Source: CAZUSO01 sp964622775
GTDB lineage: Bacteria > Bacteroidota > Bacteroidia > Chitinophagales > Chitinophagaceae
NCBI GenBank assembly: GCA_964622775.1
Contig: CAZUSO010000028.1
Coordinates: 1 to 36,387 of the forward strand
Length of the DNA: 36,387 bases
Direction of reading: 5' to 3'
The translations under genes and the position numbers were made by a program. Below are positions 25,979 through 33,798 of the stretch, in pieces. The notes under the pieces are model-generated. The model had not been told where the DNA came from. It saw only the letters and a list, made by a program, of their open reading frames with translations, and made no database searches. Every line of letters starts with the position of its first letter. Position 1 is the first letter of the stretch.

Positions 25979-26407
25979 ATGAAAACATTAATTGTCTTCG
26001 GACTCATGAATCTTGTCCTATTAAACGTCCATGCTCAGGGAAATAATTTCGGGGCTTCCATCATGAATCGAAATTGCCAGAAATTTGGATTCTCCTGTAT
26101 AGTTAAGGGCGGCAACGGGATACAAGCGATGCGTTCCGGACTTACCCCACTTTCCCTTTCTTTTAATCCTGCCACATCTGTGCTGTCCATCACCCTGCTA
26201 CAGGATGATGTGGAAAACACCAATAAAGATGCCTTGGGTTACTTAAAGACGCACAACCGGTTTGTAAATGATGATGAGGTGCCTATAGCCGCCGAAATAT
26301 GCAGAAAAGTAAAAATGCCGACCGGCACTATTATTCCACCGGGCACTTATACGATAAGCCGAAAGGATGATGCCTTTATCATCACCATTCCACTTAAAGG
26401 TTTATAA
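25979..26407 (+). CDS. small secreted protein, paralogue of the 22741 product
   Basis: Exported protein of 142 aa; signal peptide of about 20 residues ending VHAQ. The mature part has a Cys pair (NCQKFGFSC), a Gly turn (GGNG), beta-strand-like LSLSFNPATSVLSITLL, then VPIAAEICRKVKMPTGTIIPPGTYTISRKDDAFIIT cut into the same order of elements as the 22741 product. No known family recognised. It is the first gene after promoter copy B and lies 10 bp before the next gene, so the two form an operon. Confidence 0.72.
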   Translation: MKTLIVFGLMNLVLLNVHAQGNNFGASIMNRNCQKFGFSCIVKGGNGIQAMRSGLTPLSLSFNPATSVLSITLLQDDVENTNKDALGYLKTHNRFVNDDEVPIAAEICRKVKMPTGTIIPPGTYTISRKDDAFIITIPLKGL

Positions 26408-26417
26408 AGTTTAAAAG

Positions 26418-27449
26418 ATGCCCCGGTATGCCATAATGTTAAGCCTGTTACTGACTATGGCAATTGTTCTCGTAGCTCCTTGTCTTTTTGCACAGGATAG
26501 CGTAAAACAATTGCCCCAAAGCGGTATAGGCATACCGGAATTACCACATTACGATACGCTGTCACCGACACAGAAGACAATGATGATGATGCCTGCCACT
26601 AAGAAAAAATACACCGATTACCCGTATTATTTTCGGTTGAACTACGACTTTTTCACTACGCTCATGGCCAGCTTTGCTGAAAATCCTGTTGACCCCAGCA
26701 TTGATAAATCCAATATTTATTTCTATTACAACATCACCCTCAATAATCGCCTGCAATTAAACCAAGTCAGAGTCAACACGTATTTATTTAATGAATTTGG
26801 CAAGCGGTTTTATATAGACAGTGTGGGTACGGTATCGGAAGATCAGTACTATTTCAAAAATACCTTTAATTATCCGATTGTAAAAGATAAGATAGATGTC
26901 AATTTTATGGTGAATCTAAAAAGCCAGCTATGGAAACATTACGATTATATGGAGGACAGTTTAGGCCATGAAGTACGTTATTTGTATTCCTCCTACTATT
27001 CGCCCGGTTATATGTTGTTTGGCGGAGGCTTTACTTACAATTTCTGGGAAGGCTGCACAGTGGAACTGGGAATAGCGAGTGGAAAGATTACCAAAATAAA
27101 AAACCAAATGGTTTTTGAAGAAAGGGGATCCGACATGCTGTTTGGCATCGAAAAAGGCAATAAAAGGAAAATGTTCTTCGGGCTTAACCTTCAGACCAAT
27201 ATCTTGCCTAAAATGCTGACTAAACATCTTGCCTGGGAAAACTATACCCAGCTTTTTATCCCTAATCAGCATATCGCGGAGATCAAATATTATACTTTAG
27301 ATTTTAATAATGCACTCCATTATCTCTTTTTGAAATATCTGAGAATATCGATTCGGACTACTGTCAATTATGATTTGGATATACAGGAAAAGCCTCAGAT
27401 AATAAACCAAATTACAGTGGGATTTTATTTAAGTAATATCATTCAATAG
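26418..27449 (+). CDS. probable outer-membrane beta-barrel-like protein
   Basis: Protein of 343 aa with a signal peptide (about residues 1-25, ending LFAQ). After a Pro-rich linker it consists of alternating aromatic-rich strands (YPYYFRLNYDFFTTLM, IYFYYNITLNN, YMLFGGGFTYNFWEG, LRISIRTTVNYDLD, ITVGFYLSNIIQ), about twelve or more, ending in an aromatic strand. This suggests an outer-membrane barrel of the kind seen in DUF3078-like families; the exact family is not certain. It is co-transcribed with the small secreted-protein gene 10 bp upstream and so probably shares its regulation. Confidence 0.65.
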   Translation: MPRYAIMLSLLLTMAIVLVAPCLFAQDSVKQLPQSGIGIPELPHYDTLSPTQKTMMMMPATKKKYTDYPYYFRLNYDFFTTLMASFAENPVDPSIDKSNIYFYYNITLNNRLQLNQVRVNTYLFNEFGKRFYIDSVGTVSEDQYYFKNTFNYPIVKDKIDVNFMVNLKSQLWKHYDYMEDSLGHEVRYLYSSYYSPGYMLFGGGFTYNFWEGCTVELGIASGKITKIKNQMVFEERGSDMLFGIEKGNKRKMFFGLNLQTNILPKMLTKHLAWENYTQLFIPNQHIAEIKYYTLDFNNALHYLFLKYLRISIRTTVNYDLDIQEKPQIINQITVGFYLSNIIQ

Positions 27450-27680
27450 AATCCATCGGAGCAGGAAATTTAGTTATGTAACCTGTATCTGCAATGTAGC
27501 ATTATTGATATTTTCATCCCTGTTGTATGTCAAAATTCTCATCAATATGAACAATGTTTTTTATTTCAGGTAGCGCTTTATTTCCGGCAGACAGCTTATT
27601 GTCTTCAGCCATTTGTCCTATTGGGTTACCTATTCTGCCTTGGCTGTTGATTTTTTTAACCCAACCCGTTCTCTGGTATC

Positions 27681-28137
27681 CTAATTGCGTTGGGCTGCTG
27701 TTTCGTCCAACAGGTTTTCTATACTGTCATAAATCTGGCTTAGTTGTATATCGTGCCTGGCAATATGTTCCTGGATCTGCCGGAGCTGATCTTTAATATC
27801 GCTTTGCAATAACAGCACCTGCCGAACTTCAACAATAGCCCTCATTATGGTGATATTCATATTTATTGCCCGGTCACTATTGGGTACGCTGCTAAGCATA
27901 GCTACACCTTGTTCGGTAAAAGTGTAAGGCATAAATTTTTCTATATTTCCCCCTGCCGGTTTTTAAGATCACAATTTGTGATCTTAAAGCATTGCTGCTT
28001 TCTAAAGCTTCGATTTGTAGCTTCAAATGCTCATACTCATCTTTAGTAAGTTGAAATATAAATCCTCCCGAAACCGCTTTATGTTCCCCCGGTTCCGGTA
28101 TCTTTGAAACAGCGCAAATAGCTGCTCCCTTTGATCG
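27681..28137 (-). pseudogene. ORF6N-domain protein remnant
   Basis: The last part reads MPYTFTEQGVAMLSSVPNSD and ends in a predicted coiled coil (residues to LDETAAQRN, stop at 27681). In the preceding frame the typical ORF6N segment FIFQLTKDEYEHLK and LRSQIVILKTGRG is found, so the two halves are split by a frameshift in the G-rich run near 27950. The N-terminal half of the domain and any start codon are missing. ORF6N proteins are phage-antirepressor-like and often mobile. This is a decayed copy on the strand opposite its neighbours. A 13-bp-arm palindrome (27962-27988) lies inside it. Confidence 0.75.
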
Positions 28138-28678
28138 TTATAAGGTGACAAACATGCGTTCGAAACAATGAAAAGTTATGCATCCGGTCAATACACGAAA
28201 TCAATTTTTTCCGACAAAAAATCCATCGATGAACTAAGCAAAATTTGAAAAACCAGATTCTCCAGTTTCGTATAATTTACATTTCCTGCTCATCTTTTTG
28301 TATCAAAAATAAGCTGCATTATAAAGCTGATTTACTGTTATGGCTCAGGCAGAAATCAGTACCCCTTCCGGGGAAAAATATGAGGAGGTGCATAAAGGAA
28401 ATTGTATCAAATAGCCATTTAGGATGCGATTAATAGTTTGGGGGGTGGCGCGAATTAGTTGATATTCATTTCCAAAATATTGATCATCTGTTGTATTAGA
28501 ATCTCATTTCAGCTAATTCATCACACCACCATAGCTTGCATAAAATTATACCTGACCGGATATGGAAAGATGCCTGAGTAAAAAATTCCCGTTTTTACAA
28601 ATGCTACAATATGCATTGTTCTATTTTTGTCATGAAATTGAAATAAATCAAAATTTTTTCAGCATAAAAACAACAACA
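28138..28678. other. non-coding stretch upstream of the CbiX-like gene
   Basis: AT-rich, with no supported gene. A 62-codon frame (28245-28433) and a 24-codon frame near 28337 have no recognisable features. A long-range inverted repeat pairs GGTGG (28444-28448) and GAATTAG (28452-28458) with CTAATTC (28513-28519) and CCACC (28526-28530). It is about 150 bp before the next start and could be a leader structure or operator. Confidence 0.4.
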
Positions 28679-29626
28679 ATGATGGTATTCAGAAAAATTC
28701 TTTTTGTCTTTATAATTTTCACATTCGGGAATATGCCTGTACAAGCTCAAAAGACCGGTGTGATGATAATGGCTCATGGCGGCAGCCAGCAGTGGAACAA
28801 CTTAGTCATGGATGCCGGAAAACCACTTACGGAAAAATACATCGTTTCTTATGCCTGGGGAATGGGAGATCCGGCAACCCTGCAAAAATCCATTGACGAG
28901 CTGGAAAGCAAGGGGGTGACGAAGATTATTGCTGTCCCATTGTTTATTTCCAGCCATAGTATGGTAATACGCCAAACGGAATTTTTATTGGGACTGCGCG
29001 ATAAACTCGCCGATCCTCCTATGCCTTCGATGGATCATTCCGGGGGCGCTCACCACATGACCGGGATGGAAGATGGAAATGATATGCACCATGCACACGA
29101 CAAGAAGGATGCAGCATTAGAGCCCCTGAAAATTAAGGCTGAGCTGATTGTTACACCCGCCCTTGATGACAACGATGTGGTAGCGAATATTCTTCGTGAC
29201 CGTATTGCCGAACTCAGCTCAAACCCTTCAAAAGAAACGGTCGTTCTGGTGGCACATGGTCCGAATAGTGAAGAAGACAATCAAAAGTGGATTACCAATC
29301 TGGAATCTTTGTCTTCAAAAATAGAAAAGATTCAGGAGACCAAAGGGACAGGATTCAAGCAGATTTATGCACTAACCGTCAGGGATGATGCGGACAAAGC
29401 GATATTCAACCAGGCCAAAGAACAATTGCGTACTATCGTACGTCAGTCCGGTCAATTCGGAAACGTCATTGTTGTCCCTGTCTTTCTTTCCTCAGGAGGC
29501 CGGGAGCACGCTGTGGCAGAACGATTAGACGGACTGAATTATAAATGGAACGGAAAAGCGCTGCTGCCCGATAGCCGCCTGACTGATTTTTTGTCCAATA
29601 CGATTAGCAGCGCATTGAATAAATAA
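28679..29626 (+). CDS. exported CbiX/sirohydrochlorin-chelatase-like protein
   Basis: 315-aa protein with two CbiX-type chelatase half domains. The first has VMIMAHGGSQQWNN (His33) and VPLFISSHSMVIRQ (His93). The second has VVLVAHGPNSEEDNQ and VVPVFLSSGGREHAV. Between them, residues about 113-144 form a His/Met/Asp-rich insert (MDHSGGAHHMTGM, DMHHAHDKKD) likely to bind metal. The start is placed at 28679, giving a signal peptide (1-24, ending VQAQ); the longer frame from 28562 adds an unlikely N-terminus. Cytoplasmic family members insert Co, Ni or Fe into tetrapyrroles. Export plus the metal-rich insert suggests a periplasmic metal-handling role (inference). Confidence 0.8.
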   Translation: MMVFRKILFVFIIFTFGNMPVQAQKTGVMIMAHGGSQQWNNLVMDAGKPLTEKYIVSYAWGMGDPATLQKSIDELESKGVTKIIAVPLFISSHSMVIRQTEFLLGLRDKLADPPMPSMDHSGGAHHMTGMEDGNDMHHAHDKKDAALEPLKIKAELIVTPALDDNDVVANILRDRIAELSSNPSKETVVLVAHGPNSEEDNQKWITNLESLSSKIEKIQETKGTGFKQIYALTVRDDADKAIFNQAKEQLRTIVRQSGQFGNVIVVPVFLSSGGREHAVAERLDGLNYKWNGKALLPDSRLTDFLSNTISSALNK

Positions 29627-29651
29627 CAATAAGCTGTTACAAAAAGATTGA

Positions 29652-29689
29652 GCGCTCTGGCACGCGATTTCTTTCGTGTGCCAAAGCGC
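29652..29689. terminator. 16-bp hairpin after the CbiX-like gene
   Basis: GCGCTCTGGCACGCGA (29652-29667) pairs with TCGTGTGCCAAAGCGC (29674-29689) with one mismatch and one G-T pair, around a 6-nt loop. It begins 26 bp after the stop codon. The minus strand has a T-run (complement of 29640-29647) a few bases beyond the stem, so it may act in both directions. It may also be the edge of the repeat-rich segment to its right. Confidence 0.5.
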
Positions 29690-30125
29690 GAAGTTTCGGA
29701 AATAACATTGCACTTTTTTCGTCGCCTCCTCCGGTTTTTCATCATTCCGGCTAAGAAAATTCCTAACTGAAAATTTATTTGAATTGCAATTCCTGATACA
29801 GGATGCTCTTTTTCAATTCTTGCTTTGACTTTGAGATTGCTTCGTTCCTGCCAATGAAAAGTGCATTAATGCATTGATAACCAGGTCATCATTTCGACCA
29901 AAGAAACTCCAAATCGCAAAGCAACTTAATTAGGATTTCTGCGTGGAGAAATCTCCGTAGGTTGGTTGCCAACTTTTGGTCTTAGCCCGCGTTGTGACGT
30001 TACGGTTATCTCTTACCTCCAATAGCACATTATCATCATTGCAAACGGGTTGCCATACGTTCATTCCAATTGAACCCGTGATCAAACTCTTTCAAACCGC
30101 TAATCACTTATAGCACTTCCGGCGT
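29690..30125. other. repeat-rich intergenic segment with nested inverted repeats
   Basis: Three nested stems are visible: GACCAAAG (29896-29903) with CTTTTGGTC (29973-29981, one bulge); GCAAC (29921-29925) with GTTGC (29965-29969); and GGATTTCT (29933-29940) with AGAAATCTCC (29947-29956, one bulge). Positions about 29831-29850 (GAGATTGCTTCGTTCCT) match, from memory, a repeat found between genes in many bacterial genomes. A 44-codon minus-strand frame lies across the right half. The segment looks like dispersed-repeat or structured-RNA material, not a normal gene. Confidence 0.5.
29930..30064 (-). CDS. possible 44-aa small protein or repeat-borne ORF
   Basis: Complete small frame from ATG at 30064 to TAA at 29930. 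The product is polar (MNVWQPVCNDDNVLLEVRDN, then NVTTRAKTKSWQPT and GDFSTQKS) with no signal peptide or membrane segment. Its composition looks protein-like, but it overlaps the nested inverted repeats, so it may be an incidental frame in a conserved repeat or RNA. I cannot name a family. Confidence 0.25.
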   Translation of the reverse strand: MNVWQPVCNDDNVLLEVRDNRNVTTRAKTKSWQPTYGDFSTQKS

Positions 30126-31451
30126 TTAGTAAAAGAGCAATCGTTGCCCCTGCTCCGTTGTGTTTATCACCCCATTTTCATACACCAGATTCCCGTTGAC
30201 AAAAGTATGCGTAATTGCCACAGGAAAAGCAAAGCCTTCTAAAGGTGACCAGCCGCATTTATAACGGATATTTTCCGGCTGTACGGTAAAGCCTTGCCGG
30301 GGATCGACTAATACCAAATCGGCAAAATAGCCTTCGCGAATATAGCCACGCTCCCGTATCCGGAAGCAGTCTGCCGGCGCATGGCTCATTTTTTCCACAA
30401 CTTTCTCAATGCTGATTCTGCCGCTTTGCACATAATGCAACATTAAAGGCAGCGCATGTTGCACTAAGGGCAGCCCCGAGGGCGAAGCGGGATAAGGCTT
30501 TTGCTTTTCTTCCCAGCTGTGTGGTGCATGGTCGGTGGCAATCACATCCAGGCGGTCGTCTAACAGCGCTTCCCATAAAGCGGCTTTGTTTTCTGAAGAT
30601 TTAATTGCCGGATTACACTGAATGAGCGTACCTAAACGGGCATAGTCATCAGCGGTAAAATGCAGATGATGCACGCAAACCTCGCAGGTGATCCGCTTCT
30701 CCTTTAAAGGAAAAAGATTGGTAAACAACTGCAATTCTTTAGCCGTGGTAATATGCAGGATATGCAGGCGCGTATCGTTTTGCTTAGCCAGTTGAACCGC
30801 CGAAAAAGAAGATTCAAAACAAGCTTCGGCATCGCGAATCAGCGGATGAAAAGAAGCGTTATTGGCATGGGGATACTTTGCTTTGTTCGCTTTGATAACC
30901 CGTTCGTCTTCGCAATGGGTTGCAATCAGCAATTCTGCTCCGGAGAAAATTTTCTGAAGCGTTATATAGTTGTCCACCAGCATATTTCCCGTGCTGCTGC
31001 CCATAAAAATTTTTATCCCGCAAACACGATCTTTCTTCTCATTTGTTTTCAGCACTTCTTCCACATTATCATTGGAAACACCCATAAAAAAGGAATAATT
31101 AGCTGGCGAAACAGAGGCCGCAATTGCGTATTTTTCCTCCAGCAATTCCTGGGTAAGCGCCGGCGGATTAGTATTGGGCATTTCCATAAACGAGGTAACT
31201 CCGCCCGCAACGGCTGCAGCAGACTCCGTAGCAATCGTAGCTTTATGCGTGAATCCCGGCTCCCGGAAATGCACCTGGTCGTCAATCACGCCCGGAAGCA
31301 GCCATTTGCCCTCCGCATTGATTTCCTGCGCATGACCGGCCTGATCAATATGCGGAGCAATCTTTTCAATACGTCCCTTGCGGATCAGCACATCCGCGAT
31401 TTGCTGACTTCCTTCATTGACGACTGTTGCGCCTTTTATAATAACCGACAT
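30126..31451 (-). CDS. pyrC: dihydroorotase
   Basis: Amidohydrolase-fold enzyme that cyclises N-carbamoyl-aspartate to dihydroorotate in pyrimidine synthesis. It is 441 aa, matching the long (class I) type. Expected metal and catalytic residues are visible: His61 in QVHFREPG, His179 in ATHCEDE, His233 in LHILHITTAKE and Asp307 in ATDHAPHSWEEK. The usual HxH motif is QVH here: Gln59 replaces the first histidine. I recall this as common in Bacteroidota dihydroorotases. Other cyclic amidohydrolases (allantoinase, hydantoinase) are less likely given the FREPG motif and length. It lies downstream of the FAH-family gene on the same strand, 246 bp away. Confidence 0.88.
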   Translation of the reverse strand: MSVIIKGATVVNEGSQQIADVLIRKGRIEKIAPHIDQAGHAQEINAEGKWLLPGVIDDQVHFREPGFTHKATIATESAAAVAGGVTSFMEMPNTNPPALTQELLEEKYAIAASVSPANYSFFMGVSNDNVEEVLKTNEKKDRVCGIKIFMGSSTGNMLVDNYITLQKIFSGAELLIATHCEDERVIKANKAKYPHANNASFHPLIRDAEACFESSFSAVQLAKQNDTRLHILHITTAKELQLFTNLFPLKEKRITCEVCVHHLHFTADDYARLGTLIQCNPAIKSSENKAALWEALLDDRLDVIATDHAPHSWEEKQKPYPASPSGLPLVQHALPLMLHYVQSGRISIEKVVEKMSHAPADCFRIRERGYIREGYFADLVLVDPRQGFTVQPENIRYKCGWSPLEGFAFPVAITHTFVNGNLVYENGVINTTEQGQRLLFY

Positions 31452-31697
31452 AATTTTGCATTAATTTTGATGCTCGCAAGTTAACCCATTTCAGGCGTAT
31501 CCCCCGAAAATTCAAACCGGAAATCAGCGGAATCCTTATCCTGCCGGTATTGTTTCTGTATGCCACGAGGGCTTAATTGAAGGCGTTTTTGTGATTTGAT
31601 GTGCTGCAAACATGCGCAATACCTGTTATTATTTTTAGCACACGAATCTATTCGTGCAGCAGCGAGGGCACCAGCAGCGGCAAAAAGATTACACAAT

Positions 31698-32309
31698 TTA
31701 TTTCAGCTCCATATCAAATAATTGCACCTGGTTCAGGTATCCGGTCAGCCGGTCGTAAGGCAATACCGGTCCGACTCCTTCCGGGGTACCGGTAAAAATA
31801 TAATCACCGATTTGCAGCGTAAAAAACTTAGAGATATAGCTGATGATTTTTTCATAAGGAAAGATCATGTCCGCAGTATTACCCTGCTGCACGATATTCC
31901 CGTTCCGTTGCAATGAAAAGTCGGCATGGTGAATATCATTATGGTTTTCTATCGGCAGTAGGGACCCGATAAAGGCCGAATTATTAAAAGCTTTCGAAAT
32001 CTCCCAGGGCAGCCCCTGCTTCTTCAGCTTCTGCTGCAGGTCGCGTGCGGTAAAATCAATGCCTACGGTCCAGAAGTCCACATACTGGTGTGCAAAACGT
32101 TCCGGTATATGGTGTCCGTTTTTGCATACTTTCAATACTACTTCGCATTCGTAGTGCAGCTCATCCGTAAATTCGGGGTAGTATATATTGACATCCGGCC
32201 CGCATACCGCAGTGGACGGCTTCATAAAGATTATCGGATCTCCGGGTACCGGATTATTGAGCTCTTTTGCATGATCTGCGTAATTTCGCCCGATACAAAA
32301 AACTTTCAT
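31698..32309 (-). CDS. fumarylacetoacetate hydrolase family protein
   Basis: 203-aa protein with the FAH fold. MKVFCIGRNYADHAKELNNP at the N-terminus and IIFMKPSTAV are typical, and the metal ligands lie in ELHYECEVVLKV, with further family motifs in VGIDFTARDLQ and the C-terminal GDYIFTGTPEGVGPV. The short form is related to acylpyruvases and oxaloacetate-tautomerase or decarboxylase-type enzymes rather than true fumarylacetoacetase, so the substrate is open. It starts only 16 bp from the divergent thioesterase gene. Confidence 0.87.
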   Translation of the reverse strand: MKVFCIGRNYADHAKELNNPVPGDPIIFMKPSTAVCGPDVNIYYPEFTDELHYECEVVLKVCKNGHHIPERFAHQYVDFWTVGIDFTARDLQQKLKKQGLPWEISKAFNNSAFIGSLLPIENHNDIHHADFSLQRNGNIVQQGNTADMIFPYEKIISYISKFFTLQIGDYIFTGTPEGVGPVLPYDRLTGYLNQVQLFDMELK

Positions 32310-32325
32310 AGCAATTCCTTTAAAT

Positions 32326-32763
32326 ATGGCTCGTGTAAAATTAATATTTCCTGATAAAAAACCACTACTAACCGTCCGGATTCCGGTTCGGATTACCGAT
32401 TTAAATTATGGCAATCACGTTGGCAATGATAAAATATTATCAATTGCTCATGAGGCTCGTGTGCAATTGCTTCATTATTTGGGGGATTACCGGGAGCTGG
32501 ATATCGGCGGATGCGGACTGATTATGTCGGATGCGGTAATTGCATTCCGCGGCGAAGGGTTTTATGGCGACATCTTCAGTGTTACCATTTTCGTTGGCGA
32601 TTTGTCCACCTATGGCTTTGACCTGCTTTATAAGATCACCACGATGCGTCAGGACACCGAGATATTGATTGCAGAAGTGAAAACCGGAATGGTTTGTTTC
32701 GACTACGGGTTGCGGAAGGTTACTGCTATCCCGCCCGGATTCCGGGAACAACTGAATGGTTAA
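32326..32763 (+). CDS. hotdog-fold acyl-CoA thioesterase family protein
   Basis: 145-aa 4HBT-type hotdog protein. The region VRITDLNYGNHVGNDKILSI is the family's catalytic and dimer segment, followed by the long helix (AHEARVQLLHYLG) and strands SDAVIAFRGEGFYGDIFSVTI and ILIAEVKTGMVCFDY (the latter ending in the usual hydrophobic strand). It probably hydrolyses an acyl-CoA thioester; the substrate cannot be read from sequence. It is divergent from the FAH-family gene with a 16-bp spacer, so its promoter must lie within that gene. Confidence 0.85.
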   Translation: MARVKLIFPDKKPLLTVRIPVRITDLNYGNHVGNDKILSIAHEARVQLLHYLGDYRELDIGGCGLIMSDAVIAFRGEGFYGDIFSVTIFVGDLSTYGFDLLYKITTMRQDTEILIAEVKTGMVCFDYGLRKVTAIPPGFREQLNG

Positions 32764-32943
32764 GGAGCTGGCATTCCGGCGGAAGCAGTTTTTATTACAG
32801 GTTCCGGGATTTTTCAAATGCCCAATCACTCGTTTTTCTGTACTCCGATTACATTGTACCTTTGAAACCGTATGCAATTTTGAATGTTAAGTCAAAAGGC
32901 AAAACAGAAGTATTTTTATACAAAAATCAAAACGCTATCCGTA

Positions 32944-33306
32944 ATGCTTACCGTTTATCATAATGAATCCTGCTCAAAAAGCCAGGGCGTTTGCAGCCTG
33001 CTGAAGGAGAAAGGCGTTCAGGCCGAAATAGTGGAATATCTTAAAACGTCACCCGGAGCGAAGGAGCTTCGGGACTTGCTGCGTATGCTCAGGATGCAGC
33101 CTTCAGAGCTGATCCGGCGGAACGAGCCTTTATTTCAGGAGTTGTTTGCGGAAAAGATGCCAACGGAAAATGATTATTTAGAAGCCATGCTGCAATATCC
33201 CATTCTCATTGAACGTCCCATTATTGTGAAGGACGGCGAAGCAATTATCGGGCGGCCCCCGGAAAAGGTGCTACATTTTCTGGGAACAGATTCCAGGCCG
33301 GAATAA
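32944..33306 (+). CDS. ArsC-family (arsenate reductase-like) protein
   Basis: 120-aa thioredoxin-fold protein of the glutaredoxin-coupled ArsC/YffB family. Cys10 in NESCSKSQGV corresponds to the catalytic cysteine, and Arg59 (LIRRNEP), Arg91 (IERPIIV) and Arg104 (GRPPEKVL) to the three substrate-binding arginines of E. coli ArsC. The frame is open to 32884, but ATG 32944 (MLTVYHNESC) fits the family start. No arsenic genes lie nearby, so actual arsenate reduction is uncertain; many such proteins are uncharacterised. Confidence 0.87.
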   Translation: MLTVYHNESCSKSQGVCSLLKEKGVQAEIVEYLKTSPGAKELRDLLRMLRMQPSELIRRNEPLFQELFAEKMPTENDYLEAMLQYPILIERPIIVKDGEAIIGRPPEKVLHFLGTDSRPE

Positions 33307-33437
33307 ATACCAAACGGTAAGCAGAAGGGAGTACTGCGCCGGATGAATATATTCCGGATTGCATCAATGCCGGATTTTTCAAGAATCACGACGGCCGGCA
33401 GCTTTTATACGGCCATATTCCCCTCTTCGGTAATAGC

Positions 33438-33441
33438 ATAT
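33438..33441. repeat. left copy of 4-bp IS target duplication (CATA)
   Basis: CATA directly left of the IS terminal repeat; the same four bases follow the right end at 34699-34702. Four bases is the length expected for the IS407 group of IS3-family elements. Confidence 0.75.
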
Positions 33442-33468
33442 GTAAGCATCCCTAAAATCCGGGCAGTT
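33442..33468 (+). repeat. left terminal inverted repeat of the IS
   Basis: TGTAAGCATCCCTAAAAT followed by CCGGGCAG matches the reverse complement of 34671-34698 (TGTAAGTACCCCAAAAT then ACAGACAG) with one gap and about six mismatches. Outer bases are TG/CA as usual for IS3 elements. Confidence 0.8.
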
Positions 33469-33507
33469 TAAAATTAGAGAAATGTATTTAATTTTAAACT
33501 AAGGAAT

Positions 33508-33798
33508 ATGAAAAAGACACGATTCACAGAGACCCAGATTGTCTCTATTCTCAAGCAACAGGAAGGAGGCCTTTCTGTTAAGGATATCTGCCGCGAGCAG
33601 AGTATATCCGAAGCTACATTTTACAACTGGAAAAGTAAGTACGGCGGTATGGAAGCCTCTGATGTCCGAAGGTTGAAAGACCTTGAAGAAGAAAATAGCC
33701 AGCTTAAGAAGATGTACGCAGATCTCGCATTGGACAATAAGATACTCAAAGATCTTTTCACAAAAAAAGGCTGGGCCCTGCCGCAAAAAAACAGTTGA
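33508..33798 (+). CDS. IS3-family transposase OrfA
   Basis: 96-aa helix-turn-helix protein that binds the IS ends. The HTH spans about residues 5-45 (FTETQIVSILKQQEGG, VKDICREQSISEATFYNWK), followed by a leucine-zipper-like coiled coil (about 55-85, LKDLEEENSQLKKMYADL). Near its 3' end is the heptamer A AAA AAC (33786-33792) in the frame needed for -1 slippage. Slippage before the TGA at 33796 would continue as Gln-Leu-Ser-Arg-Thr into orfB and make the OrfAB transposase. Confidence 0.93.
   Translation: MKKTRFTETQIVSILKQQEGGLSVKDICREQSISEATFYNWKSKYGGMEASDVRRLKDLEEENSQLKKMYADLALDNKILKDLFTKKGWALPQKNS
33786..33792 (+). promoter_or_regulatory. -1 programmed frameshift heptamer A AAA AAC
   Basis: Codons in the orfA frame are CAA AAA AAC AGT TGA, so the heptamer is in the X XXY YYZ phase. 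A -1 shift gives CAG TTG AGT AGA, entering the orfB frame two codons before the orfA stop takes effect. This is the standard fusion mechanism of IS3-family elements. Confidence 0.85.

Noticed and set aside
27554..27796. 80-codon plus-strand frame
   Set aside because: Antisense to the ORF6N remnant; hydrophobic shadow.
28245..28433. 62-codon plus-strand frame
   Set aside because: No start signal, motif or context; likely chance in AT-rich DNA.
30753..31484. 243-codon plus-strand frame
   Set aside because: Entirely antisense to the dihydroorotase gene, which has clear catalytic motifs.
31641..31656. Hairpin CACGAA-TCTA-TTCGTG between the FAH-family gene and dihydroorotase
   Set aside because: Short stem without a T-run on either strand; not strong enough to call a terminator.
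31481..31696. 71-codon minus frame between the FAH-family gene and dihydroorotase
   Set aside because: Starts right after the FAH stop but is low-complexity and unlike any protein I know; probably spacer.
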